From positions 57,892-121,891 of the forward strand of contig CANJPQ010000015.1 in assembly GCA_947476275.1 (NCBI GenBank): a DNA stretch of 64,000 nt. Reading direction: 5' to 3'. Of the stretch, positions 45,026-53,656 are shown piece after piece. The DNA comes from Fidelibacterota bacterium. GTDB lineage: Bacteria; Pseudomonadota; Alphaproteobacteria; Rhodospirillales; Rhodospirillaceae. The notes under the pieces are model-generated. The model made no database searches. It was not told the DNA's origin and saw only the letters and a list, made by a program, of their open reading frames with translations. The translations under genes and the position numbers were made by a program. Position 1 is the first letter of the stretch; each line of letters opens with the position of its first letter.

Positions 45026-46228
45026 ATGACGCTCTCCCGCAGACATCTTCTTTCAGCCGCCGGCGCCGGTCTTGTGCCGATGATGCCGGGGCTCAATGTG
45101 GCATTCGGCGCCAGCGGCGCGCCGACGAACACGCTGGTCTTCCTCTTCCTGCGCTTCGGCATGGACGGGCTCCAGATGCTCGCGCCCGCCGACGAAGCGG
45201 GTTATCGCGATCGCCGTCCGACGATCGGCTTGCGCACGACCGGCGGCGGGTCCGGGGTGGCGCTGGACACGCTCGACAAAGTGCAATTCTTTCTGCATCC
45301 GCAAGCCCTGCAATTTCGCGAAATGTATAAGGCGGGCACGCTTGCCTTCGTGCACGCGGCCGGCGTGCCCACGGCGCAGCGCAGTCATTTCGAAGTCCAG
45401 GACATGGCCGTCCGGGGCATGGCCGACGAGGAACGCTACGTCGACAGCGGCTGGATGGCGCGCCATTTCCAAACGCGTCCCGGGACCGCGTCTGAGTTCG
45501 CCGCGTCGTCGGAAGGCTCACCCGTGAACTCCGCGCTACGCGGTGTCTTCGGCATGGTGCCGACATCGCAACTCGATACGATGCGCTACATCGTCACCGA
45601 GGAGCGCGAGCCGCTGCTCCGCGCTCTCAATTCGGGCAACACAGCCGTGGCGCGCTCGATCCGGCAGACCCTCGACACCGTCGCTGTCGTCCGGGACAAG
45701 ATCCAGAGTCTGCCGCCGACTCCCAACCCCAACTACACCTTCGGCGCCTTGTCGCAGACGCTGCAGCCGCTGGCGCGCGCGATCAAATTGGACGTCGGCG
45801 TTGAATTGGCGACCGTCGACTTCGGCGGTTGGGACCACCACGATCAGCTGCCCGGGCTTTTCGCCGCCCAGGCACGCGAACTCTCCAATGCGTTGTTTGC
45901 CTTCACCGACGATCTCGGCTCCGCCATGAATCGCGTGACTGTGGTGGCGATGACCGAATTCGGGCGCCGCGTATATCAGAACGGCAGCAACGGCACGGAC
46001 CACGGCGCGGCCTCGGTCATGATGGTGCTTGGCGGCGGCGTGAAAGGCGGCAAGATCTACGGCAGCTGGCCCGGCCTGAAGGACGGCGACCTCGACAACG
46101 GCGATCTCCGCGTCACCACGGACTATCGCCAGGTGCTCGCCGAAGTCCTTCAGAAGCGCCAAGGGCAGGCCGCGGTCGAGGGTGTTTTCCCAACCATCGC
46201 CTATAAGCCCTTGGGGCTGATCACTTAG
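45026..46228 (+). CDS. DUF1501 family exported protein
   Basis: The 400-residue protein has a twin-arginine leader (MTLSRRHLLSAAGAGLVPMM) and DUF1501 motifs: LVFLFLRFGMDGLQMLAPAD, the aromatic FGGWDHHDQLPGLFAAQAR and the C-terminal VVAMTEFGRRVYQNGSNGTD followed by DHGAASVMMVLGGGVKGG, an alkaline-phosphatase-superfamily-like fold. It is always seen next to DUF1800 proteins, and the pair may act on a shared extracytoplasmic substrate. ATG 45026 lies nine bases after the DUF1800 stop, with GAGGGA upstream. Confidence 0.9.
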   Translation: MTLSRRHLLSAAGAGLVPMMPGLNVAFGASGAPTNTLVFLFLRFGMDGLQMLAPADEAGYRDRRPTIGLRTTGGGSGVALDTLDKVQFFLHPQALQFREMYKAGTLAFVHAAGVPTAQRSHFEVQDMAVRGMADEERYVDSGWMARHFQTRPGTASEFAASSEGSPVNSALRGVFGMVPTSQLDTMRYIVTEEREPLLRALNSGNTAVARSIRQTLDTVAVVRDKIQSLPPTPNPNYTFGALSQTLQPLARAIKLDVGVELATVDFGGWDHHDQLPGLFAAQARELSNALFAFTDDLGSAMNRVTVVAMTEFGRRVYQNGSNGTDHGAASVMMVLGGGVKGGKIYGSWPGLKDGDLDNGDLRVTTDYRQVLAEVLQKRQGQAAVEGVFPTIAYKPLGLIT

Positions 46229-46433
46229 AGATCGCGTCGCATCTCTGACTCGCGACATTTCGCTCGCTCCGGCGATTCCTTACTGGAGCGGGTCTACAAG
46301 TCGTTGCCGGATATCAATCGCCTGAGTATCGACGCACTCACGGAACTGGGTTGTCGCCCGCTCGAGGCTGACGGGGCTGCCGCCGCGCTCCTGCTGATCC
46401 CGCTCCATCCTGAATCCGCCTCGACGAGCCGGC

Positions 46434-46973
46434 CTAGCTCACCGCGTGGGGCGTCTGTTGCGGCAGGCCGGTGCCGATATCGAGCCAGGATTGATGCTGG
46501 ACGCGGTAAACCTTCGACAGGCCCTCGCGGTAATCCAGCGTGTCGATGATGCGTACATACTTCGCGATCTGCGTCAGCGCGCCCTTATAGGAGACGGGCA
46601 GGCTTACCATCCCCAGGACCACTTCCCTTCCGCTGTTCGCAATGGCGGAGGCGCGGGTCAGGCACCCGCACGGCGTGTCGAGAATCACACGGTTCGATTT
46701 GGTGATTGGCCCCCGCAATTCGTTGGGCATGTAGTCGAGATAGTTTTGGCCGGTGATCTCGCCGAAGGCCTGGACCAAGCCGGTACCGAACAGGCGAATC
46801 TTCAAGACCTCCTCGATCGCCATATCGATGATGCAGGTCCAGGGCGCGAGCGTGGGATCAGCCTTATCGAGCGCAGCGGCAAGAGTCGGCACCCCATTCT
46901 CGCGCGGCAGGGATTGCCACCACGCGACGAATTGAGACTGTCCTGGAACGGCGGGTGGATCGATAGCGCCCAT
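46434..46973 (-). CDS. PAS_5-domain protein
   Basis: The 179-residue protein resembles the PAS_5 family, which is common in alphaproteobacteria, with conserved segments FVAWWQSLPRENGVPT, FGEITGQNYLDYMPNELRGP and the central GCLTRASAIANSGREVVLG. It is a cytoplasmic sensor-like single domain with no kinase or output domain. Family function is unknown; a signalling role is assumed. The ATG at 46973 is the first in frame. The gene before it on the map, 46229-46433, shows no supported gene. Confidence 0.75.
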   Translation of the reverse strand: MGAIDPPAVPGQSQFVAWWQSLPRENGVPTLAAALDKADPTLAPWTCIIDMAIEEVLKIRLFGTGLVQAFGEITGQNYLDYMPNELRGPITKSNRVILDTPCGCLTRASAIANSGREVVLGMVSLPVSYKGALTQIAKYVRIIDTLDYREGLSKVYRVQHQSWLDIGTGLPQQTPHAVS

Positions 46974-47613
46974 GTCGTACCGAGAAGGTATGTGAAGTCA
47001 GCGACGCAAATCCAGAGTGTTATCGCCCTATTTGAGATTTCGTTTAGGCAATCCCATGACACCTATCGGAATCGAAAGCGCCGGCTTCGACTCGGCCAGC
47101 GAGCAGGCACCTGTTTTCAACAGCGCGCTTCGCAACAAACTGCAGCCGATAGTGTTTCGACTGGGCGGCGAAGCATTCAAATAATCGCCTTAGAATGTGT
47201 CATTCCCGGGGGCGCGGTGTGCGAACCTGCACGATCTACTTCGATGGCGACCGGACAAAACCCGTCACCGCGAATTGTCCGTCCGACGATCATGCTTGCG
47301 ACGCGGCAGAGCGCGTCTTCCACAGCTTCACGAAATCACCGGATGGTTGCCAGGTGTGGAAAGGTGAGCGGCATGTTTTCTGCGGGCCGCGCCGGCGTCG
47401 GAAGATCGCCTAGGTATACCAAGACGCTCCTGTTCTGCTGTGGCAGCAATCCTGACCGTTCCTCCGCATTGCGGTATGGGATTCGTGTGTATCGCCGGCG
47501 CGGGGGGGCGTACACTTACACCGCGTAAGCGTTGATATGCGTGAGTTCCGTTGCGGCCTGTGCCCCATCGGTCCCAGAGTCCGCACCGGCGTACCTTTTT
47601 TCAGGAGGTTCGC
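46974..47613. other. low-density intergenic region with one doubtful small gene
   Basis: This 640-base stretch has weaker coding signals than its surroundings. Only the 72-codon frame at 47195 and the start region of the 37-residue gene at 47614 look plausible. No repeat, RNA gene or integrase site was recognised. GC content is slightly below that of the neighbouring genes, and it may hold decayed sequence. Confidence 0.5.
47195..47413 (+). CDS. possible small cysteine-rich protein (doubtful)
   Basis: A 72-codon frame whose product would contain six cysteines (CTIYFDGDRTK, NCPSDDHACDAA, CQVWKGERHVFCG) and a basic tail. A GTG at 47219 could also be the start. No homologue recognised and no convincing ribosome-binding site. 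It stands in a gene-poor stretch, so it may be chance; the frame is kept because the codon pattern within it is ordered. Confidence 0.3.
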   Translation: MCHSRGRGVRTCTIYFDGDRTKPVTANCPSDDHACDAAERVFHSFTKSPDGCQVWKGERHVFCGPRRRRKIA

Positions 47614-47727
47614 ATGCAAGGACAACGGCTGCATCACAGCGTGGATGGCTTTGAGGCCATCGTTTGCGGAATCATGATGGTGGTCATGGCGATCGTGTTG
47701 TTGGCGATCGTCGTCCCCATGACCTAA
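47614..47727 (+). CDS. 37-residue single-span membrane peptide
   Basis: A short frame preceded by TCAGGAGGTTCGC, one of the best ribosome-binding sites in the window. The peptide begins MQGQRLHHSVDGFEAIVCGI and continues into a hydrophobic stretch of about 21 residues (IVCGIMMVVMAIVLLAIVVP), so it is probably a one-helix inner-membrane protein. No family recognised. It is followed by a 64-base gap and then the convergent exported Gly/Arg-rich gene. The strong site and clean helix are the evidence that it is translated. Confidence 0.55.
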   Translation: MQGQRLHHSVDGFEAIVCGIMMVVMAIVLLAIVVPMT

Positions 47728-47791
47728 GCCGGGTCGCTGCTCTAGCCATCGCGCTGCGATGCGCGCCGCGACGGCAGGATGGCCCTACAGT

Positions 47792-48523
47792 CTACTTCTC
47801 AATCATCTGCCAAGAGCCGTCTGGCTCCCGGCAGGTGGTTCCGAATGCGCGCTGGCGTTTGCCGTCCACAACGATTTCCTGCCGGAATTCGCGGCAGGTG
47901 CGGCCATCCGTCGTCTGTCCGTCGCACAGCGGCGTTACGCTGCCCGCGGACGCGCCGTCATTCCACGCGATCGGGTCATTCAACGGGGCCGACGTGGCGG
48001 CGATCATTGCGTCTTCCTGTGCACGCACCTGCCGTTCCGTCAGATCGGCATATTCCGCAAGTTCCCATTCTGCCAAGCCGTAGTAGGGCCAGGCCATGGA
48101 GTCGTCATAGTAGGACCCAAAGCCGATGAACGTCGTGGTGCCCCACCAGCGGGATCCGCGCCATCCGCCATATCCGCGGCCGGAATAAGGGCGGCTGTAT
48201 GAGCGGCGCTCGCCATCGAAGCGGCGTCCGGCGTATTGGCGCGCCTCGGTGCGCTGCCCCTCGAAATCGCGGCCCCGGTCCGCACCGGCATTGGCGCTGA
48301 ACGCTTGGCTGCTACCGGCGAAGGAACGTCCGTCGGTGTGGTTTCCGCCGCCACGATGTCCATTTCCATGGCGCGCGTCGCCATCGCGATCGCGCGCATG
48401 GGCAAATTGCGGTGTCATCGCGAGTGCGATGGCCACCGCGGCGCCGGCGAGCCAACCGCCGAAGCCGGGAGCTGACACCGCGCATTGAGATCCCGATGAG
48501 ATGGTCTTGCGAGACCCGATCAT
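47792..48523 (-). CDS. exported Gly/Arg-rich protein with C-terminal surface-antigen-like domain
   Basis: The 243-residue protein has an N-terminal hydrophobic leader (WLAGAAVAIALAMTPQFAHA), a low-complexity Gly/Arg/Tyr/His region (about 45-130; SYSRPYSGRGYGGWRGSRWW) and a C-terminal domain ending TDGRTCREFRQEIVVDGKRQ and AFGTTCREPDGSW, which resembles the tail of bacterial 17-kDa surface-antigen or RT0821-like lipoproteins with a conserved pair of cysteines. It should be periplasmic or outer-membrane associated. No specific function. The low-complexity region suggests binding to cell-wall or nucleic acid polyanions (inference). Confidence 0.7.
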   Translation of the reverse strand: MIGSRKTISSGSQCAVSAPGFGGWLAGAAVAIALAMTPQFAHARDRDGDARHGNGHRGGGNHTDGRSFAGSSQAFSANAGADRGRDFEGQRTEARQYAGRRFDGERRSYSRPYSGRGYGGWRGSRWWGTTTFIGFGSYYDDSMAWPYYGLAEWELAEYADLTERQVRAQEDAMIAATSAPLNDPIAWNDGASAGSVTPLCDGQTTDGRTCREFRQEIVVDGKRQRAFGTTCREPDGSWQMIEK

Positions 48524-48995
48524 TGTCGTCTCCTGTTCGCCTGCTGACTGCGCCGGTGGTGCGCCGACGATGCGGAAGCCTCGTTAACGATAATCATAAG
48601 CAAGGATTGTGGTTGCAGCAGGGCGCTGGCGTGCCGATTTGAAACACGGAGTGCGCGCGCGGGTAGCCGCGCTGCCTCGTCCCATCCGCCTGGCTACGCG
48701 GCTGCGGAGCCTCGGTTGAATGCGACGCGGCGTTCGGAAGCGCCGCGGAGGCTGTGCGTTCGGATTCAACTCGCTGCCAAGCGAAGGCCAGCTCTTGGGC
48801 ATGGACCGTCATCGAGCATCCCCGCCTAAGAGCCGACCGACTGCCGCCGAGTCGAGGCCGCCCCATTCCGGAGCGTCCCTACGGGCGAGCTTTCGAGTTT
48901 GTCATTCAAGCATTGGTGATCGCTTCGCCTCTTGATGACGCGCACGGCCCTTCCTAATTTTCCACGCATGTCGTGGGGTTTCAGGGAGGAGAAGA
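48524..48995. other. intergenic region without supported genes
   Basis: The 472 bases between the divergent exported-protein gene and the fourth SUMF1-like gene hold only short overlapping frames on both strands with no start signals. No tRNA, terminator or repeat was recognised. Promoters for both flanking genes must lie here, but I could not place them. Confidence 0.6.
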
Positions 48996-49808
48996 ATGCG
49001 TCCCACTGTTCTGTTGAGCATGGTCGCGGCCATCGTGCTGCTTGTGTCGCGTGCCGAAGCGGCGGCGCCCGGTGAGACGATACGCGACTGTCCCAGTTGT
49101 CCAGAACTTGTGACGATCCCACCCGGTAGCTTCAAGATGGGCGATGCGACACCGGCGCCCGAGAACATGAGAAACATTGATGAGAAGGCGGTGCGGCAGG
49201 TCACCATCGCCAAGCCGTTCGCCATCGGAAAATACGAAGTCACCTTCGCGGAGTGGGATGCCTGCGTCTCCGAAGGCGGCTGCACTTACAAGCCCGACGA
49301 CAAAGGGTGGGGTCGCGCCAAGCAGCCGGTGGTCAACATTTCCTTCCGAGAGATCCAGCCATTCTTGGATTGGCTATCGAAGAAAACCGGCAAGAAATAT
49401 CGTCTGCCGACGGAGGCCGAGTGGGAGTTTGCCGCCCGGGGCGGCGCCGCCACCGCCTACGCCTGGGGCGACGATATCGGCCAGAACAACGCCGCTTGCG
49501 CGAAATGCGGCAGCCAGTGGGACGACAAGCAAGCGGCACCAGTCGGGTCGTTCAAGCCGAATGGTTATGGCGTCTACGATATGGCAGGCAATGTCACTGA
49601 ATGGGTCGCGGACTGCTACGTCTACGCCTACGTTGGCGCACCGAAGGACGGGTCTGCATTCGAGAGCCGAACCTGCCAAGAACGCGCCGCGCGCGGCGGC
49701 TCCTGGCACGATCCCCCGAAACTCCTCACCAGCTTTGCCCGCGAATGGTTCTATCCCCTGAACGGGTTTGCTTTTAACGGCCTGCGCGTCGCACGCAGCC
49801 TCGACTGA
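48996..49808 (+). CDS. exported SUMF1/FGE-sulfatase-domain protein (paralogue 4)
   Basis: The 270-residue protein has a Sec signal (VLLSMVAAIVLLVSRAEAA) and the family motifs RDCPSCPELVTIPPGSFKMG, YRLPTEAEWEFAARGGAA, YGVYDMAGNVTEWVADC and RGGSWHDPP. It is shorter than the three coupled genes at 18914-22250 and lies alone, 27 kb away. The FGE copper cysteines are missing here too. GGGAGGAG before the ATG gives a strong start. Its 3' end overlaps by 35 bases the convergent frameshifted exported gene at 49774. Function unknown; probably the same type as the cluster. Confidence 0.85.
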   Translation: MRPTVLLSMVAAIVLLVSRAEAAAPGETIRDCPSCPELVTIPPGSFKMGDATPAPENMRNIDEKAVRQVTIAKPFAIGKYEVTFAEWDACVSEGGCTYKPDDKGWGRAKQPVVNISFREIQPFLDWLSKKTGKKYRLPTEAEWEFAARGGAATAYAWGDDIGQNNAACAKCGSQWDDKQAAPVGSFKPNGYGVYDMAGNVTEWVADCYVYAYVGAPKDGSAFESRTCQERAARGGSWHDPPKLLTSFAREWFYPLNGFAFNGLRVARSLD

Positions 49809-50192
49809 AAAATGCACTGACTCCCGCGGCGGCGGGGGTCATGTCGGACGCGTTGCCACAATTGCAGGTGATGCGTCCCCCCAGGGGGGTGCAAATGACG
49901 GCAGGTTGGCCCGGCGTCTCGATGACGGTGCTGGAGCCGAACGGCTTGACCGGCATCGGCGGCGCGGAAGGTGTGGTCGTAACACTGAGTCCGGTTCCTG
50001 CCGTCGCAAGCGGAATCTGCGGCGCGCCAACGGCCTGAAGGACCGTGCCGGACCCCGACGGTGAGAGCGCAATGGCGGGACCGTTCTGTGCTGGATCATC
50101 GCCCCTGCGCCGAAAGGCATCACCTCGGTCTGCGCAAGAGCACTTGTCGCGAGCAGCACGCTACAGGCCATCGTCAAAGGAATGCGTTTCAT
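49774..50192 (-). pseudogene. small exported protein interrupted by a one-base frameshift near 50085
   Basis: From ATG 50192, with GTGAGGA before it, one frame gives a signal peptide (MKRIPLTMACSVLLATSALAQ) and the start TEVMPFGAGAMIQ, then turns to Arg-rich noise. The neighbouring frame continues sensibly from about 50084 with NGPAIALSPSGSGTVLQAVG, through VEGF-like Pro/Thr/Ser stretches and GRITCNCGNASDMTPAAAG, to a stop at 49774. Adding one base near 50085 yields a protein of about 139 residues. The last 35 bases are antisense to the SUMF1-like gene. Not recognised as a family. Real decay or sequencing error. Confidence 0.6.
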
Positions 50193-50411
50193 CCGCATCC
50201 TCACATCCGTGCGCTGCATTCCACAGACACTAGGTGCATAAACGCCCTGCGCTCGCCTTCGCGTCAACTAAGCGCGGTGCGGGAACACGAATAGGTATGT
50301 TTGGTCTCACGCAAATGAGATCGTAACGTGCAAATTTCTCGCGATGAGCAAGCTCAGAACTGATCTACAATCCCGCCGGCTGATTGTCGTGCTGGGTTAG
50401 GGAATGAAGCG

Positions 50412-50714
50412 ATGATGCGCATATTTGGTCTGTGGGCAGTGCTATCAGCCGTCACGCTGACAATCGCGGCGGCTTCGCCGGCGCTTGCGGCCGAGCACAC
50501 AACCGAAAAGAAAGAGGAAGCGCCGAAGGAGAAGAAGCCCAAGGCGCCGAAGAAGTCGGTTTGTGAAAACCAAGCCTTGTCATATCAGCAGCGCTACCTC
50601 TGCGGTCAACAGATGGCGAAGGTTCAGACCAAGCCCGAGTTGAAGAAGGTCGAGCAGCACTACACCGACATCGTGCGCGAGGTCGAACGCAAGCAGAAGG
50701 AAGGGCACGAGTAA
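50412..50714 (+). CDS. small exported Lys/Glu-rich protein, 100 aa
   Basis: The protein starts with a Sec signal (LWAVLSAVTLTIAAASPALAA), then a highly charged stretch (KKEEAPKEKKPKAPKK) and a second half with two cysteines in SVCENQALSYQQRYLCGQQM, followed by a helix (YTDIVREVERKQKEG). No family recognised. Two ATGs in tandem (50412 and 50415) are possible starts. It converges on the TPR-methyltransferase gene with a 31-base gap. It may be a periplasmic binding or lysozyme-inhibitor-like protein, but nothing proves this. Confidence 0.6.
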   Translation: MMRIFGLWAVLSAVTLTIAAASPALAAEHTTEKKEEAPKEKKPKAPKKSVCENQALSYQQRYLCGQQMAKVQTKPELKKVEQHYTDIVREVERKQKEGHE

Positions 50715-50745
50715 CCACGTCCGGCAGCCTTGACGTTCAACGACC

Positions 50746-52485
50746 TCAGGACCTCGCGACGAACATATACATCGAGCCGAAAATTCCCGGCGCAGCGGAT
50801 TCAAAATCGATCCACGCGTCGATGTCTGCTTCGGCGCCCGGGTGTTGCACACGGAAGTGCGCCATCACCATCGGGCTGACGTCGAAGCGCTCGAACTTCA
50901 GCTCCGCCCCATGCAGCAATGCTTTGACCTGCGGCAACGTCAAGCGGTGCTCCTGAACGTGGAACACAAGATCGCGTAGCTCAGACATCGCGAAGAAATC
51001 GCCCGTACGTCGCAGCACGGCCAATGGGTGATCTTCCGGCACCGCGCGCACGGCGCGCCGGAAGCGGCGGAAATCCTCCGGCGTGCTCTTCAATCCCATT
51101 TGGTCCCGCAGCGCGATCCCTGCCACTACGGCCTGTCGTCCGGACTCTGTGTAGAGGCCCAACTCGATGGTGCCGCCAGGGCGCAGGACACCCTTCAGGG
51201 CTGCAAGTCCGCGCGCAGGCTCCGCCATGTGGTGCAGCACGCCGACGGAGGAGATGCGGTCGAACGTCTGTCCCAGGGTCGCAACGTTCAGCAGATCGCC
51301 CTGCACGAAGGTGACATTGTGGATCCCAAGCGAGCGCGCTTGCCGCGCGCCGTAGGCCAGGCTGGCAAGACTCAAGTCGAGCGCGGTGATATCCGCATTC
51401 GGCGATATCCGTGCCATTCGCAGCGGATGCCGTCCCGTACCCGCACCGGCGACCAGTACGCGTTCGGCCGCTGCCGGCTTGGCCGCCGCGGCTTCGAGTT
51501 CGGCTTGCGACACCTGCGGCATTGTCCACGTCGGGTAGGGGCTCTCCTCGTATTGCGCCTGCACCCGGCGTGAGATGGCGTCGTCAATCGGCAGCTTGCG
51601 AATCTCGTCGCCCAAGGCGCGCTCCGCCAACGGCTGCGCAATCTGGGTCTCGATAAGATCGGCGAATGTATCCGGATCATTCACCGCGGGTGCCAGGCGA
51701 TGCGCCGCTTCGCCAAGGCTGAGCAACGGCCGATAGGCTGCCAGCGCCGCGAGCTTCAGGGTCGGCATGCGGCCCGTCGCTAATTCCGCGCGCACCGTCG
51801 CTTCGACCGCTGCGATCAGTGCGGTTTCCTGTGCCGACTCGTCAAAAACGTATTCGGCGTGGAAACCGTGGATGCCAAGGGCGGACAGGATCTCGATGGC
51901 TGTATCCGCCACTGGGCCTGACAACGTCCCGCTCGCGGCCTCCAAAAAGCGCGCCCGAATCTGTGTGAGGAGCGCTTCGAGTTGCACCTCCGCGGCGCGG
52001 TGGTGGACCAGGAAATTCACGAGCAGGGATTGGCACACCCGCTCAAGAGGGCGCGCCCGGTCGGCGGCAAACCTCTCTACCGTCAGGTCAGTGTCGGATC
52101 CGTAGCGCCCGAGGATGATCTTGAGCGTCACATTCAGCGCACCGTTCGGGTCGATCTCCCGCAACGTGATCGCGTGCGCGACGTCCTTGAGCAGCACCAG
52201 GTCATGGGGGATGTTCGGCAACAGGCCAAGCGTGTGAGAGAGCTGTTCCCACGCTCTCAACCAAGGCGGATTCAAAGCCGTCGCCCGATGCAGCAGGCGC
52301 AAGGCGTCGTCCACTTGCCCCTGCTCCAGACACAGCAGGCCCGTGCGGAAGTGCAGGTCCGCGTCGGTCGGCCGCCGGACCAGTGCATCGAACAAAACGG
52401 CAATGGCGGCGAGTCGGTCGCCTTGCGCCACGTGCGTGTCAGCCGCGGCGATGGCGTGGGCGAGAACGGCGTCGTCTTTGGACAT
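50746..52485 (-). CDS. TPR-containing class I SAM-dependent methyltransferase, large form
   Basis: The 579-residue protein has TPR-like helices at the N terminus (about 15-100; HFRTGLLCLEQGQVDDALRL), a long helical middle, and a methyltransferase domain from about 325 with VLVAGAGTGRHPLRMA (SAM motif I), ITALDLSLASLAYG, FDRISSVGVLHHMAEP and LRPGGTIELGLYTES. Such proteins are found near surface polysaccharide or flagellar-glycan genes and probably methylate a sugar or a peptide, but the substrate is unknown. No signal peptide. It shares its domain order, though not its length, with the protein at 4490-5389. Confidence 0.8.
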   Translation of the reverse strand: MSKDDAVLAHAIAAADTHVAQGDRLAAIAVLFDALVRRPTDADLHFRTGLLCLEQGQVDDALRLLHRATALNPPWLRAWEQLSHTLGLLPNIPHDLVLLKDVAHAITLREIDPNGALNVTLKIILGRYGSDTDLTVERFAADRARPLERVCQSLLVNFLVHHRAAEVQLEALLTQIRARFLEAASGTLSGPVADTAIEILSALGIHGFHAEYVFDESAQETALIAAVEATVRAELATGRMPTLKLAALAAYRPLLSLGEAAHRLAPAVNDPDTFADLIETQIAQPLAERALGDEIRKLPIDDAISRRVQAQYEESPYPTWTMPQVSQAELEAAAAKPAAAERVLVAGAGTGRHPLRMARISPNADITALDLSLASLAYGARQARSLGIHNVTFVQGDLLNVATLGQTFDRISSVGVLHHMAEPARGLAALKGVLRPGGTIELGLYTESGRQAVVAGIALRDQMGLKSTPEDFRRFRRAVRAVPEDHPLAVLRRTGDFFAMSELRDLVFHVQEHRLTLPQVKALLHGAELKFERFDVSPMVMAHFRVQHPGAEADIDAWIDFESAAPGIFGSMYMFVARS

Positions 52486-52693
52486 CTGGCAACTCAGGAA
52501 CGGCGTGGGGCGTCCGCCTTCCTATCACGCACCCGCCTGACGGGAACAGCGCCAGCACGCGGTACAAAATGTTGTCTCGAAAGGACTACCTTACCCCACA
52601 CCGCCTGAAAACCTGCTCGGCCGTGACACGGCGGTGACATTTCGGCCCTGGCGTCGCCCTAAAGTGAAGCTCTGATTGGTTGGGGGTTCGGCG

Positions 52694-53575
52694 ATGGGAC
52701 ATGTCGAGGCGACCAGCACGCAGCTTGCGTGGGAACAGCCCGGCGGGCCTGTGCGGGTCCGCCCTTTGGGGCCCTATATCGGTGCCGAGGTGCGCGGCCT
52801 CAATCTGGCCCATCTCGACGACAGCACTGTGACGACGGTGCGCGAGGAACTCGCCCGCCATGCCGTCCTGATGTTTCCCGAACAGGACCTGACACCCGAT
52901 CACCTCCTCGCGCTGGCGCATCATTTTGGGGCGATCGAGCATGAACGCTTTATCCCAAAGCTCGATGGCCACCCCGGCGTGCACCTGCTGCGCGGCATCA
53001 GCAAGACCAAGCTGACCACCCAGAATCTCATCTGGCATGTTGATCACAGCTACAAGGAACATCCGCTGGCGATCGCAGCACTCTACGCGCTCGACGTGCC
53101 GCCGGCCGGCGGCGACACGTTGTTCGCCAGCATGTCCGCCGCCTATGACGGCCTCTCGGATCGCATGAAGACCTATCTCGAAGGCCTCACTGCCGTGCAT
53201 GATGTGATGGCCTACGGTATGCGGTCCGGCCTGTTCAACAGCGCGGACGCCCGCGCCGCAATCGCGCGTATGCCGCCGCCGGCCGAACACCCCCTTGTGT
53301 GCATGCATCCGGCCTCGGGCCGCAAAATACTGTTCGTCAACGAGAGCTGGACCACCTCCGTCGTCGGTCTGGATCCGGACGAAAGCCGCGCGATCCTCGA
53401 CTACCTGTTCGCCCATGCGACGCGGCCGGAATATCAATTCCGCCTGCGTTGGACCAAAGGCAGCGTGTGCCTGTGGGACAACTGCGCCGTCCAGCACCGC
53501 GGCATCCCGGACTATGACGGCCTACGCCTGATGCACCGCATCGCCGTCACCGGCACCTGGCGACCGGGCGCCTAG
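52694..53575 (+). CDS. TauD/TfdA-family iron(II)/2-oxoglutarate-dependent dioxygenase
   Basis: The 293-residue enzyme has the facial triad: His115 and Asp117 in LIWHVDHSYKEHP, and His268 in CAVQHRGIPDY, with the 2-oxoglutarate-binding Arg near the end in LMHRIAVTGTW. The N-terminal VRPLGPYIGAEVRGLNL is the family opening. Members hydroxylate or desulfonate substrates such as taurine or 2,4-D; the residues here do not fix a substrate. Start ATG 52694; a TTG at 52676 is also in frame. It is followed after 81 bases by an exported amidase-type gene. Confidence 0.9.
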   Translation: MGHVEATSTQLAWEQPGGPVRVRPLGPYIGAEVRGLNLAHLDDSTVTTVREELARHAVLMFPEQDLTPDHLLALAHHFGAIEHERFIPKLDGHPGVHLLRGISKTKLTTQNLIWHVDHSYKEHPLAIAALYALDVPPAGGDTLFASMSAAYDGLSDRMKTYLEGLTAVHDVMAYGMRSGLFNSADARAAIARMPPPAEHPLVCMHPASGRKILFVNESWTTSVVGLDPDESRAILDYLFAHATRPEYQFRLRWTKGSVCLWDNCAVQHRGIPDYDGLRLMHRIAVTGTWRPGA

Positions 53576-53656
53576 CGCCGCTTTCCGCGCTTGCCTTATT
53601 CCCGATGGCCCTGCGATCTGAGAGTATCGCGGGTCACCACGGGGGTATGGGCGCAC

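Noticed and set aside
46304..46549. An 81-codon plus-strand frame (TTG start) between the DUF1501 and PAS_5 genes
   Set aside because: First part reads like protein, but it overlaps the PAS_5 gene, has no ribosome-binding site and no recognisable family.
46446..47528. A 360-codon plus-strand frame opposite the PAS_5 gene and beyond
   Set aside because: Arg/Gln/His-rich composition without domain; antisense to a recognised gene for half its length.
48594..48866. A 90-codon minus-strand frame in the intergenic region before the fourth SUMF1-like gene
   Set aside because: No start signal, no hydrophobic or domain pattern, and overlapping frames on both strands look equally random.
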